The notes under the pieces were generated by a model, which worked only from the letters and a program-made list of their open reading frames with translations, searched no databases and was not told where the DNA came from. Both the position numbers and the translations under genes were made by a program. A stretch of DNA of 64,000 nt from Candidatus Saccharimonadota bacterium (GTDB lineage: Bacteria > Patescibacteriota > Saccharimonadia > Saccharimonadales > UBA4665): assembly GCA_003153395.1 (NCBI GenBank), contig PLYP01000002.1, forward strand, positions 1-64,000. Direction: 5' to 3'. Positions 18,108 to 25,908 of the stretch are shown piece after piece. The number at the start of each line of letters is the position of its first letter. The stretch's first letter is position 1.

Positions 18108-19223
18108 ATGCAAACAACAACTTCGCATAAACTATTTGAGGAATTTATCACCAATAGCGAAGGACTGAAGTGCTATATGGCTGGGTTGCCAGGTTATCCA
18201 CGCAACTTTAGTCGTGACACTATTTTGTCAGGTATCATCGCCGCAGATCAGCAGCTGCTCGAGAGCCAAGTAATGATGAGCTGTACTCATCAAGGCCAAC
18301 AAGATAACCCTATAACTGGCGAAGAGCCTGGAAAAATTCATCACGAGTACCCAGGTGTGGTAGTAAATGCACCATACGTGAGCACCTATGATGCTTGCGA
18401 TACCACAGCACTATACCTGATAGGGTTAGAGGTGCTTTGGTCCTTAAAAAAGGTTGAGTCGATTAAGTTTCTAAACCACTATAAGCACAGTATTGAAAAG
18501 AGTGTTGGCTATATCCAGCGACATATTAAGGGAGACATTTTCTGGGAATTTCCGCCACCAGGCGTAAAGCATTTTTCACTCTTTACCACATATTGGAAAG
18601 ATTCTATAGTAGCTGATCCAAATAGAGGTTTAGAGCCTATCTATCCGGTTGCATATGGGCTGGTTCAATTTCAAGTTGCACGCGGTCTGCTAGCTGCAGC
18701 TAATATGCTAAAACGCGATAGTCTTAAAATACAAGCAGACCAACTTTTCAAGAAAGCAATTAATGAATTTATGACGGAGCAGTGCTTTTGCATTATGCAA
18801 GATAAAAGAGGTAGACTTGAGCAAGTATCTTCGGATGAGTTACATGCTTTAGCTTACATTCCTCGGGAGTATACATCGCTAATTCCTAAAGATGCAATTT
18901 ACCATCGCACACAAGAGTTAATATCGACAGTAGGTATTGCCTGCACTCCAAGAGCAGTTAGCATAAAACTAGCTGATCAATACCATGGTTACGTCGTGTG
19001 GATGTTTGAACAAGCCCTAATACATTACGGTTGTCAGAAATTTGGTTTCAACGAGATCGCTAAAGTTACCCAACGTTGCGTCCCTTATATCGGAGATGGG
19101 CAAGAACTGGTATCCATAGAACCGGCTATTAAGCCACTCGGGAATGATCGGCAACTTTGGTCTGTAGCTGCTAAAATTTATTTTTCAAATCTACATTCAC
19201 TTCGTCGGGTAGATTGGCTATAG
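18108..19223 (+). CDS. Glycogen-debranching/glucosidase-like (alpha/alpha)6-barrel protein
   Basis: A 371-residue protein resembling the alpha/alpha-toroid catalytic region of amylo-alpha-1,6-glucosidases and related glycosidases. Characteristic strings are PRNFSRDTILSGII near the N-terminus, a loop with conserved Tyr/Asp, APYVSTYDACDTTALYL (about 85-102), and a late GYVVWMFEQALIHYG helix. No signal peptide is visible, so it is probably cytoplasmic and may act on storage or scavenged glucan. It is the last clear forward cassette before the reversed trp-type operon. A TACACT box ends 6 nt before the ATG. Confidence 0.7.
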   Translation: MQTTTSHKLFEEFITNSEGLKCYMAGLPGYPRNFSRDTILSGIIAADQQLLESQVMMSCTHQGQQDNPITGEEPGKIHHEYPGVVVNAPYVSTYDACDTTALYLIGLEVLWSLKKVESIKFLNHYKHSIEKSVGYIQRHIKGDIFWEFPPPGVKHFSLFTTYWKDSIVADPNRGLEPIYPVAYGLVQFQVARGLLAAANMLKRDSLKIQADQLFKKAINEFMTEQCFCIMQDKRGRLEQVSSDELHALAYIPREYTSLIPKDAIYHRTQELISTVGIACTPRAVSIKLADQYHGYVVWMFEQALIHYGCQKFGFNEIAKVTQRCVPYIGDGQELVSIEPAIKPLGNDRQLWSVAAKIYFSNLHSLRRVDWL

Positions 19224-19319
19224 TGAAATTACAAAAAAGCATTATCTAAAAGACTCCGTGGCTATTTTGGTTCAAAGTCTAGAGCTATACAAGGCGCTTC
19301 CCCAACTACCGCTGCTTGC

Positions 19320-19438
19320 TTAAATTTCTGACACAACAACATGCAGTGTGGCTCTTTTATCAGTTTGCACTCTGAAGTAGTCAGCCTCAATCGCTGGATA
19401 AGCCTCTTCTAGAGGAATTAGCCAACCTAAAGGCTGTA
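19320..19438 (-). pseudogene. Possible remnant ORF behind the racemase gene
   Basis: Reading on the minus strand from inside the last codons of the racemase gene, a frame stays open for about 39 codons to a TAA at 19320-19322. It includes GWLIPLEEAYPAIEADYF and RVQTDKRATLHVVV. The composition is protein-like, but no start codon or family is evident. It may be the tail of a decayed third operon gene, or chance. The rest of 19224-19426 holds nothing recognisable. Confidence 0.2.
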
Positions 19439-20110
19439 TATTTCTAAAAGCCGCTCGCTGACAATCCTTAACGTATCGACTATGTGCTTACTTGATGAAT
19501 CACTAAAAATGACTGAAAGTTCGGTGCATCCCAGTATCACTTGTTCTGCTCCTTCTTCCACCATACGTTCCACTATAGATTCTACGAGACTCTTGACCTG
19601 ACTGGCTGAGGCGTTCGTAATGACATGGCGGATAGCTCGCTCGAGATTATGTATGTCTTCTGTCGTAGGTAGTATTACATCGCAGCCAATACGAACTAAG
19701 GGCTTCTGGTAAAGCCCAGACTTGAGGGTGGTGGGTGAAGCCAGCAACCCAACTCGCTTAATACCTGTTCCCTGCACGCTATCTACAGTTGTTTGCACTA
19801 AAGACACAAAGTTCACGTTGTATGCGGCTTCGATTTTAGGCAAAAGTATATGAGCAGTATTACACGCCAAGGCTAGTGTGTCGTCCTGACGAAGATGCAA
19901 GGCATCAAGAGATTGCTTTAATCGTCTTAATCCTTCTGAGCTATCGCCAGAGCTAATGAAGTCGGGAATAGGTATTGAGGCATGTAAAATTTCTGGGTAG
20001 TCCTCATTATCTTTTGCTCCAGCTTTGGCCGCACCAGTAATAATACGCTGATGTAACTCTAAGCTGGCCTGTGGCCCCATGCCACCAATGATGACTATAC
20101 GGCGGCTCAT
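19427..20110 (-). CDS. Aspartate/glutamate racemase family protein
   Basis: A 227-residue Asp/Glu racemase superfamily enzyme. It has the N-terminal GGMGPQASLELHQRI motif and both catalytic cysteines, in LACNTAHILLP and in ILGCTELSVIF, so cofactor-independent racemisation of an acidic amino acid is plausible. It is closer to the YgeA/RacX type than to MurI by the GGMGP start (judgement from memory). It overlaps the upstream 306-residue gene by 4 nt (ATGA) and is the distal gene of an operon headed by trpR. Confidence 0.85.
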   Translation of the reverse strand: MSRRIVIIGGMGPQASLELHQRIITGAAKAGAKDNEDYPEILHASIPIPDFISSGDSSEGLRRLKQSLDALHLRQDDTLALACNTAHILLPKIEAAYNVNFVSLVQTTVDSVQGTGIKRVGLLASPTTLKSGLYQKPLVRIGCDVILPTTEDIHNLERAIRHVITNASASQVKSLVESIVERMVEEGAEQVILGCTELSVIFSDSSSKHIVDTLRIVSERLLEIYSL

Positions 20111-21027
20111 GCAAACTCCAATCTAGTGTATGTTCCTATGCAGTATTCTTCCCGTTCAACGGGTACAGTCATAGCCTTATAGCGGTCTGCTTCCGCAATT
20201 AAGGCTCTATCGAGATACTCTAAGTCACGCTGAACACTCGGCACTGAATGCATGGAAGATGCGTTGTCTGTACTGAGTAAAGGTTCTCCTTCACGGCAAC
20301 TCTGGTAAGGTGAGATAACGTGTTTGGTAAATAGTTGACCAGTGGCTACCTGTACTTCATCGGGTAGTAGCTTAGCTCTCTGGCAAGCCATACGAGCCAG
20401 ATAGAAAGGACGTTCGGATTGAGCGCCAATGCTTATAACCCGCTCAGCAACATTTGGAAGTTCGCCCCTAATAACCGGTAGCAACATTGGGCTGGTGTCG
20501 TGCATTAGAACATGAGCAGTGACGTAAGGTATGAAGTCGCTACCTCTTGTTTTAGCCAACGATCGAAACTGATTACTAAGTTCTGGTTCGGTCGCCAACA
20601 CCTCGGCTACAGCTACCTGTAACTCGTCAACTGGTAGTTGAGCATCAAAAAATGATTTTATATTACCAGCTTCTGGGCTATCTTTACGGTAGCGCCTTGG
20701 GAAGCTACGCCTCGCTACATAATCTAAGTTCTCAGCACATTCACGACCTTGTTCTAGGTCAACCCCATTAACCTTTTCTGCAGCTAGCAGTGGATACACA
20801 AATTGTAGCTCTGCTTCTGGGAAGTAGTGTTCTTGTGTGGCTATAGCACTTGCAAAGTAACCTAATGCCCGTATTGGCATTTCTTGACCAGATATGCCTA
20901 TGCAAACACGAATTAGGGTATCAGAACCTCTATCGGCTAAAGCCTCACGAACAGCTTCTTTGTCGTGTTTACCGATACTTTCAATATAGTTACGTTCGTC
21001 TTGAACGATCTTGTTGACTTCTTTCAT
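20107..21027 (-). CDS. Hypothetical 306-residue protein in TrpR-linked operon
   Basis: No family recognised. A soluble, Glu/Ala/Arg-rich mostly helical protein without signal peptide or membrane segment. It begins MKEVNKIVQDERNYIESIGK and has a long central region with SFPRRYRKDSPEAGNIKSFF and HDTSPMLLPVIRGELPN. An AAGGAGA ribosome-binding site lies 7 nt before the ATG. It is preceded by a leader ORF and hairpin terminator and is coupled to the racemase gene by a 4-nt overlap. GC is visibly higher than in the flanks, pointing to a different origin. A link to tryptophan or amino-acid metabolism is inferred only from trpR. Confidence 0.72.
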   Translation of the reverse strand: MKEVNKIVQDERNYIESIGKHDKEAVREALADRGSDTLIRVCIGISGQEMPIRALGYFASAIATQEHYFPEAELQFVYPLLAAEKVNGVDLEQGRECAENLDYVARRSFPRRYRKDSPEAGNIKSFFDAQLPVDELQVAVAEVLATEPELSNQFRSLAKTRGSDFIPYVTAHVLMHDTSPMLLPVIRGELPNVAERVISIGAQSERPFYLARMACQRAKLLPDEVQVATGQLFTKHVISPYQSCREGEPLLSTDNASSMHSVPSVQRDLEYLDRALIAEADRYKAMTVPVEREEYCIGTYTRLEFA

Positions 21028-21045
21028 TACATTCTCCTTAAAATT

Positions 21046-21068
21046 AAAAAACTCCCTTTCGGGAGCTT
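21046..21068 (-). terminator. Leader terminator/attenuator upstream of the 306-residue gene
   Basis: On the minus strand the RNA reads AAGCTCCC-GAAA-GGGAGTTTTTT: a 5-bp GC core with A-T flanks and a six-T run, ending 19 nt before the gene start and just upstream of its ribosome-binding site. A GGGAG stretch at 21107-21111 in the preceding leader ORF can pair with its CTCCC arm, giving an alternative fold. Confidence 0.7.
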
Positions 21069-21097
21069 TAGCTTTTCTAGCTTAAAATTTACAAAAT

Positions 21098-21178
21098 CTA
21101 AATCAACTCCCATGTATATAGAGAGCTCAACCAAGCACCTTGCTCACCAAAGCTAGTTAGGATAATGTTGCGATGCAT
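21098..21178 (-). CDS. Putative tryptophan-containing leader peptide (26 codons)
   Basis: Short ORF whose ATG shares its A with the trpR stop (TAATG), so it is translationally coupled to trpR. The 26-residue product has Trp at positions 16 and 23, in GAWLSS and YTWELI; the second Trp codon adjoins the GGGAG segment able to pair with the terminator 5' arm. Only 30 nt separate its stop from that terminator. The position and Trp codons are as expected of an attenuation leader, although the two Trp codons are not adjacent as in Escherichia coli trpL. Confidence 0.5.
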   Translation of the reverse strand: MHRNIILTSFGEQGAWLSSLYTWELI

Positions 21179-21432
21179 TACTTTTTTCTCAGCACCTTAA
21201 AGCGTCCATCGGCTAGTTCTTTAGATCCACGGGTAACAGTACCTACGCCAACACCTAAATCACTAGCTATTTTAGCCTGTGTATCACCGGCAACAAGTCG
21301 TTTGATTATCTGTACACGTTGAGGCAGTTCCTGACGTTCTTTAGCGGTTGTTACACCAACAAGAAAATCTTCGAGTAGTTTCTTATCTCGAATAGAATGC
21401 ACCAAACTAACGAAGTCATTGAAATCTGACAT
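21178..21432 (-). CDS. trpR: Trp repressor family regulator (TrpR)
   Basis: An 84-residue TrpR-family protein. It contains TTAKERQELPQRVQIIKRL followed by the helix-turn-helix AKIASDLGVGVGTVTRGS, which closely matches the TrpR recognition region. TrpR represses when bound to L-tryptophan. Its own promoter contains an operator with the same ACTAG-N3-ACTAGT half-site spacing as the E. coli trp operator. The leader ORF, terminator, 306-residue gene and racemase gene lie downstream in one apparent transcript. The -10 box TAGTAT ends 6 nt before the ATG (leaderless). Confidence 0.9.
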   Translation of the reverse strand: MSDFNDFVSLVHSIRDKKLLEDFLVGVTTAKERQELPQRVQIIKRLVAGDTQAKIASDLGVGVGTVTRGSKELADGRFKVLRKK

Positions 21433-21438
21433 AATCTT

Positions 21439-21467
21439 ATACTAGCATACTAGTATGTTAGTGTCAA
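21439..21467 (-). promoter_or_regulatory. trpR promoter with overlapping Trp operator
   Basis: On the minus strand TTGACA (21462-21467), 17-nt spacer and TAGTAT (21439-21444) form a near-consensus promoter. On the plus strand ACTAGCATACTAGT (21441-21454) lies across the spacer and -10 box, inside a 22-bp palindrome (21441-21462) with a single mismatched pair. The E. coli trp operator core is ACTAGTTAACTAGT, identical in half-sites and spacing (from memory). Confidence 0.82.
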
Positions 21468-21599
21468 CGAGTGGAACGGGAAATGTAGCAATCATTGTTT
21501 AGTAAAGCACTACCCTGGCTTCGTTATTTTAGCTGTGATCATAGTCATTGCAGCTTAGTCCTTTGAGGCATAGAGTTTGGCTAAGAGGGAGTAAATGCA

Positions 21600-22214
21600 A
21601 TGAATAAAGTAGACTACAAAAAAGAGTTGAAACAGCTTTATTCTGCAAAAGTTGGTAAGCCCGTCGTAATTAAAGTACCTAAAATGAATTTCTTAATGAT
21701 TGACGGCAAAGGAGATCCAAATACATCACAGGAATATATGGATGCTATCCAGGCACTATACCCTGTGGCATATACCATCAAATTCATGTGCAAGAAAGAG
21801 CTAGAGAAAGACTTTGGCGTAATGCCACTGGAGGGACTGTGGTGGACAGAAGATATGCATAATTTCAGCACGAAAGACAAGAGTGATTGGCTATGGACAG
21901 CCATGATTATGCAACCCGATATTGTTAGTAAGGAAGTTTATGATCGTGCCGTTAAACAAGTAGCTGAGAAAAAGAAACCGAATGCCTTAAGTAAGCTCCG
22001 CCTAGAAGCGTATGACGAAGGACGATCTGCACAGGTAATGTACATTGGTCCTTATGATGAGGAAGGACCGACTATTTTGGATCTTCATAATTTTATTAAA
22101 GAACAGGGCGGCAAACTAGACAACAGTAACAAACATCACCATGAAATTTATTTAGGTGATCCACGTCGCACAGATCCTTCAAAGCTAAAAACAATTATCC
22201 GACAGCCATACTAA
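21600..22214 (+). CDS. GyrI-like small-molecule-binding domain protein
   Basis: A 204-residue protein with a GyrI/SOUL-type effector-binding fold: KMNFLMIDGKGDPN near the N-terminus, the mid-region GVMPLEGLWWTED with conserved Trp, and VMYIGPYDEEGPTI followed by HHHEIYLGDPRRTDP. These proteins bind hydrophobic small molecules, as stand-alone sequestering proteins or as AraC effector domains. No DNA-binding domain is present. It is preceded by the ribosome-binding site GAGGGAG and lies in the cassette region, with junction repeat H 25 nt after its stop. Confidence 0.85.
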   Translation: MNKVDYKKELKQLYSAKVGKPVVIKVPKMNFLMIDGKGDPNTSQEYMDAIQALYPVAYTIKFMCKKELEKDFGVMPLEGLWWTEDMHNFSTKDKSDWLWTAMIMQPDIVSKEVYDRAVKQVAEKKKPNALSKLRLEAYDEGRSAQVMYIGPYDEEGPTILDLHNFIKEQGGKLDNSNKHHHEIYLGDPRRTDPSKLKTIIRQPY

Positions 22215-22238
22215 AGTAATCAGGGTGGGTGGTCTGAT

Positions 22239-22271
22239 TTTAGTTGTAATAGCAATGACGGTGGCCCTCAA
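22239..22271 (+). repeat. Cassette-junction repeat H
   Basis: TTTTAGTTGTAATAGCAATG followed by ACGGTGGCCCTCA. It has the same arm and tRNA-end layout as D and G but is more diverged, with one C missing in CCTCCA. It is the outermost recognised copy, about 8.8 kb from the tRNA. Confidence 0.62.
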
Positions 22272-22316
22272 TCCTTTGCTGCGAGTATAATCATATATAT
22301 AAGAAAGGATTAAAAT

Positions 22317-22562
22317 ATGTACTATTATGGCCCGATGATGAATGGTAACGATTGGGGTTGGGGAATTTTTATGATGTTGTTCTGGTTTGTGTTTTTAGTA
22401 TTAGTAGCATATGTAATATTGCGTGTATTGAAAGGACATGACCACCGTCATACAGACCATAACCATAGAGCGGACCCCCTAGATATAGCTAAAGAACGCT
22501 TCGCTAAAGGTGAAATTACAAAAGAAGAGTTTAACGAGCTTAAAAAAGAATTAGCAAAATAG
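22317..22562 (+). CDS. Small SHOCT-domain membrane protein
   Basis: An 81-residue protein with a tyrosine/glycine-rich start, one membrane helix (about residues 15-40), a His-rich patch DHRHTDHNH and a C-terminal SHOCT motif, DIAKERFAKGEITKEEFNEL. SHOCT domains are short oligomerisation modules. The His patch could bind metal (inference). Ribosome-binding site AAGAAAGGA lies 9 nt upstream. It is the last unit of the cassette region. Confidence 0.85.
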   Translation: MYYYGPMMNGNDWGWGIFMMLFWFVFLVLVAYVILRVLKGHDHRHTDHNHRADPLDIAKERFAKGEITKEEFNELKKELAK

Positions 22563-22787
22563 TTAGGTAAAACTAGCTCTGAGCGAATTTTAGTTGAAAT
22601 TAAGATCGCGATCGTGCCGTCAAAGAAAATATCATTGGCCTATGTCTGTATACATAACCGCTAATTAGTCTATACTTGAAAGCAGTTGTGTAGTTATTGA
22701 GCTGGCATCGCCATCATCTACAGGCTTATTAACGCGTAAGCAGCATAAGCTTATCTCTTAGTGGAAATCAAAGAAAGGATATGCCTA

Positions 22788-24086
22788 ATGAAGGGTAAAC
22801 ATCCTAAAACTGCACTTACTCCGGCGACCGATAATTTACAAAAAGCAATCAATGTTAAGGCTGATATGGATATCACGCCTTTAGCTTTTCAAAAAAACAG
22901 CCCTGCTCAATCGGATGAGTCAAGTCATACACCTCGACAAGAAAAAATAATCAAATTAAAAGAGGCAGTAGAGCTAACCCAAGAATATACCAACGAAATT
23001 ATCAGCGAGCTAGATGTCACGAATGAAGAGTTAACAATTACCCGTGACTATGCCGATGCCATTATCCGTACGGTGCGAGGGCCACTGTTGGTTCTAAATA
23101 AGGATCTGCGAATCATATCGGCCAATGAGGCTTTTTATAACGCCTTTAAGGTAGCACCAAATGATACAGAAAACCGGTTGCTTTATGATCTGGGAAACCG
23201 ACAGTGGAATATTCCAAAACTGCGTATATTGCTTGAGGAAATCCTTCCCGAGAAGAACACAATTGAAGACTTTGTAGTAGAACACGACTTTAAGGACATT
23301 GGCCAAAAGACCATGCTCTTGAATGCCCGAACTCTTCGGCAAGGACCTGATAAAACGTCACTGATTCTGCTCGCCATCGAAGACATTACCGAACGACAAC
23401 AACTTGAACAGCAGAAAGATGAGTTTGTTAGCATAGCGTCACATGAGCTCAAAACCCCTATCACCAGCGTAAAAGCCTACACTCAAATTCTTGGGCAACG
23501 ATTTCGAAAAGCTAAGGACATGAAATCTGTAGAGTTGATTGAGAAAATGGATTCGCAACTTGATAAACTCACCGATCTTATTGGTGACTTACTGGACGTG
23601 ACCAAGATTGAGGCCGGCAGAATACAGTTTCACGAAAGCCATTTTGATTTTAACGATCTGGTCGAGGAGACGGTTGAAGAGCTCCAACGAACAACGGAAA
23701 AACATCAGATTAAGCAAGAATTACAACCCTCCAGAATGGTCTATGGAGATCGCGATCGTTTGGGTCAGGTGCTCATAAATTTTTTAACAAATGCTATTAA
23801 ATACTCGCCTCATGCCAATAAAATTATTGTTAGCACGCTAGTTGATAAAGATAATGTCACATTAAGAGTCCAGGATTTTGGAGTGGGATTATCGCTAGAA
23901 GACCAAGCAAAAGTCTTTGATCGTTTTTACCGAGTTGGCGGATCAGACCAGGCTACTTATCCAGGGCTTGGGCTAGGGTTATACATCGCCTCTGATATTA
24001 TCAAGCGGCACAAAGGTCGCGTATGGGTAGAAAGCCTAAAAGCCAAAGGCTCAACTTTTTGTTTCTCGCTACCGATGACCAAGTAG
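22788..24086 (+). CDS. PAS-domain sensor histidine kinase
   Basis: A cytoplasmic kinase of 432 residues from ATG 22788, chosen because AAGAAAGGA lies 8 nt upstream; an in-frame GTG at 22761 would be an alternative. A coiled helix (about 55-85) precedes a PAS domain (about 90-200, LVLNKDLRIISANEAFYNAF). The H-box is SIASHELKTPITSVKAYTQI, and the HATPase domain has NFLTNAIKYSP, QDFGVGLS and GLGLGLYIASDII. No membrane helix is visible, so it senses an internal or redox/light-type signal through PAS. Two receiver genes follow. Confidence 0.9.
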   Translation: MKGKHPKTALTPATDNLQKAINVKADMDITPLAFQKNSPAQSDESSHTPRQEKIIKLKEAVELTQEYTNEIISELDVTNEELTITRDYADAIIRTVRGPLLVLNKDLRIISANEAFYNAFKVAPNDTENRLLYDLGNRQWNIPKLRILLEEILPEKNTIEDFVVEHDFKDIGQKTMLLNARTLRQGPDKTSLILLAIEDITERQQLEQQKDEFVSIASHELKTPITSVKAYTQILGQRFRKAKDMKSVELIEKMDSQLDKLTDLIGDLLDVTKIEAGRIQFHESHFDFNDLVEETVEELQRTTEKHQIKQELQPSRMVYGDRDRLGQVLINFLTNAIKYSPHANKIIVSTLVDKDNVTLRVQDFGVGLSLEDQAKVFDRFYRVGGSDQATYPGLGLGLYIASDIIKRHKGRVWVESLKAKGSTFCFSLPMTK

Positions 24087-24098
24087 AGAAGATTGAAT

Positions 24099-24470
24099 AT
24101 GGTTGATACGAAGAAAAAAATACTAGTCGCCGATGATAATCCCGCAATCCTGGACGCTCTTAAGATCATGCTTGAAGAGGAAGGCTACGTAGTTGAAACG
24201 ACAGTAGATGGAGTAACTGTCCAAGACATAAAAGAGCCCCTACCGGACCTTTTGCTGCTAGATATCTGGATGTCCGGCATAGACGGTAGAAATGTTTGTA
24301 AACTACTTAAAAGCGGTCCTGCCACAAAGCACATCCCTGTAATTATGATCTCTGCTACAAAAGATATTGAACAAATTGCCAAAGACTCGGGCGCTGATGA
24401 CTGTATCTCCAAGCCTTTTCAGATGGAATACTTGTTGGCAATCGTCGCTAAATATGTAAATAAGCATTAG
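24099..24470 (+). CDS. Response regulator receiver protein
   Basis: A receiver-only protein, 123 residues from ATG 24099, 12 nt after the kinase gene. Acidic pocket ADDNPA, phosphoacceptor Asp in LLLLDIWMSGIDG, switch Thr equivalent in IMISATKD and Lys in CISKPFQ. It is the likely direct partner of the PAS kinase. There is no output domain. Confidence 0.9.
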   Translation: MVDTKKKILVADDNPAILDALKIMLEEEGYVVETTVDGVTVQDIKEPLPDLLLLDIWMSGIDGRNVCKLLKSGPATKHIPVIMISATKDIEQIAKDSGADDCISKPFQMEYLLAIVAKYVNKH

Positions 24471-24511
24471 CTGGTCTGTTATACTGCGGACATTGGGGTA
24501 TTAAGAGATTT

Positions 24512-24907
24512 ATGACTAAGCTAACAAAAAAGATTTTAATAATTGATGACGATGCCAGCATTAGAGATGCGGTTCGCCTTAGTGTTGAAGGGCAAGATTT
24601 TCTGAACGTTGAAGTCACAGAAAGTGCCGACGTAGAATCGGGTATACAACAAATGAAAGACACAAATCCCGACATTATTATTCTTGACCTGCATATGCCT
24701 GATAAATCCGGATTCGACTTCATGGACATAGTTAATAAGAATAAACTTTTAGCCAAGGCCAAAGTAATTATGCTTACAGCAGATGATACTCTAGGAAATG
24801 TGTTTAAGGCGGAGCATAAAAATATAAGCGTATATCGCTTTCTGGGCAAACCATTTAATATTTCAGAGCTTCAGGCATTAGTCTTAGATATAAGCTTGCT
24901 GAGTTAA
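24512..24907 (+). CDS. Response regulator receiver protein
   Basis: A second receiver-only protein of 131 residues in the same cluster: IIDDDASIRDAVR, phosphoacceptor in IIILDLHMPDKSG, switch Thr in IMLTADD, Lys in RFLGKPFN. It may compete with or relay from the preceding regulator. Downstream, 24908-25005 contains nothing recognisable. Confidence 0.9.
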   Translation: MTKLTKKILIIDDDASIRDAVRLSVEGQDFLNVEVTESADVESGIQQMKDTNPDIIILDLHMPDKSGFDFMDIVNKNKLLAKAKVIMLTADDTLGNVFKAEHKNISVYRFLGKPFNISELQALVLDISLLS

Positions 24908-25005
24908 GTAATCCGCTTCTAAGCTGAATGATTCTACTAGAGCTACATTGACTCAATAACATAACAGAGCTTAGAAGTATCTAGAGAATAGGATACTATC
25001 TATTG

Positions 25006-25746
25006 CTACTGGGCGGGCGCAGTATACGACTGAACTGGCGTTGGTTTCGAAATCGTGACTGCTCCATAACTTATAGTCATATCGGTAGTGTTTCCACTGC
25101 CATCATTATATTGCCATTCCCTTAGCTTATAGCTGTCGTTATCAAAGAACGCAACCTGAGTCGCATTTGGTGTCGCGCTATCGGTGACTTGATACTTAAA
25201 GCAGGTAAGACTACCGCAAGCTGCCGTTCCGAGAGCCTTATAGGTTATACCAGAACTTCCAACGCCAATCTTCATACTGCTCGTTGGGTCTGAAGTTGGC
25301 GCGGTAGCACCACTTGGATATTCCATCCAGGGTCCGGTACTGTTAGTTTGTACATAGCTGTTACCATTTAAAGTTATAGCATTAAGTGTTTGGCCACCAC
25401 CTGTAGTAGTCAGCTTGGTATTTCCTTTTCCATCGTTCTCTAGAGTCATTGTACTCGCTGTGCCCTGTTGGTCAGTTTTCAAAGTCGCAGTAAATGCACT
25501 TTTGTCAAAAACAGTTGAATTTGCGGCGAATTTACAAAGGTTATTATCATGGTATGTCGTTAAACAGCTGCTGTCTGCTGTAGTACTGGCGGTCGTGCTT
25601 GAAGACTTGCTGCTCACTGGTGAGGATTTATGGTTTTTTGTAACTTCCCAGCCAGCGAATGCAACTGCTGCAATTACTATTACTGCTAGAAGGACGACTA
25701 GTAGCTGCGCGACTCCTTTTTCATCATGCTGTATCTTTTTGATCAT
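25006..25746 (-). CDS. Secreted membrane-anchored hypothetical protein
   Basis: A 246-residue protein with a pilin-like basic N-terminus, one long Ala/Val-rich helix (about residues 11-32), a Ser/Thr-rich linker with SSKSSSTTASTTADSS, and an extracytoplasmic beta-rich domain containing four Cys in two pairs (SCLTTYHDNNLC, ACGSLTC). The overall plan resembles lipid-binding LppX/LprG-like secreted domains only in a general way; no firm family. Probable surface protein. Confidence 0.7.
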   Translation of the reverse strand: MIKKIQHDEKGVAQLLVVLLAVIVIAAVAFAGWEVTKNHKSSPVSSKSSSTTASTTADSSCLTTYHDNNLCKFAANSTVFDKSAFTATLKTDQQGTASTMTLENDGKGNTKLTTTGGGQTLNAITLNGNSYVQTNSTGPWMEYPSGATAPTSDPTSSMKIGVGSSGITYKALGTAACGSLTCFKYQVTDSATPNATQVAFFDNDSYKLREWQYNDGSGNTTDMTISYGAVTISKPTPVQSYTAPAQ

Positions 25747-25908
25747 AATAATAATATTATCTCGCTTATGTTTAGATTATAGAATCATATTATATCTAGA
25801 AGGTATTAGTGTCAATCAACTTAACTACTGGATGAACTAGCAATGACTGTGGCGTGCTAAAAGACTAACGATTTGCCTATTAGGTTGGCTAATCCCATAA
25901 TATAGCTC

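Noticed and set aside
14155-22271. Integron attC sites
   Set aside because: The junction repeats lack paired RYYYAAC/GTTRRRY cores with internal inverted repeats, and their constant part is a tRNA 3' end. No integron integrase is present.
13389-22271. CRISPR array
   Set aside because: The repeats are degenerate, widely and irregularly spaced (0.1-4 kb), and separated by genes. No cas genes are visible.
23094-23464. Minus-strand frames inside the PAS kinase gene
   Set aside because: Antisense to a gene with intact PAS, H-box and HATPase motifs; no ribosome-binding sites or families.
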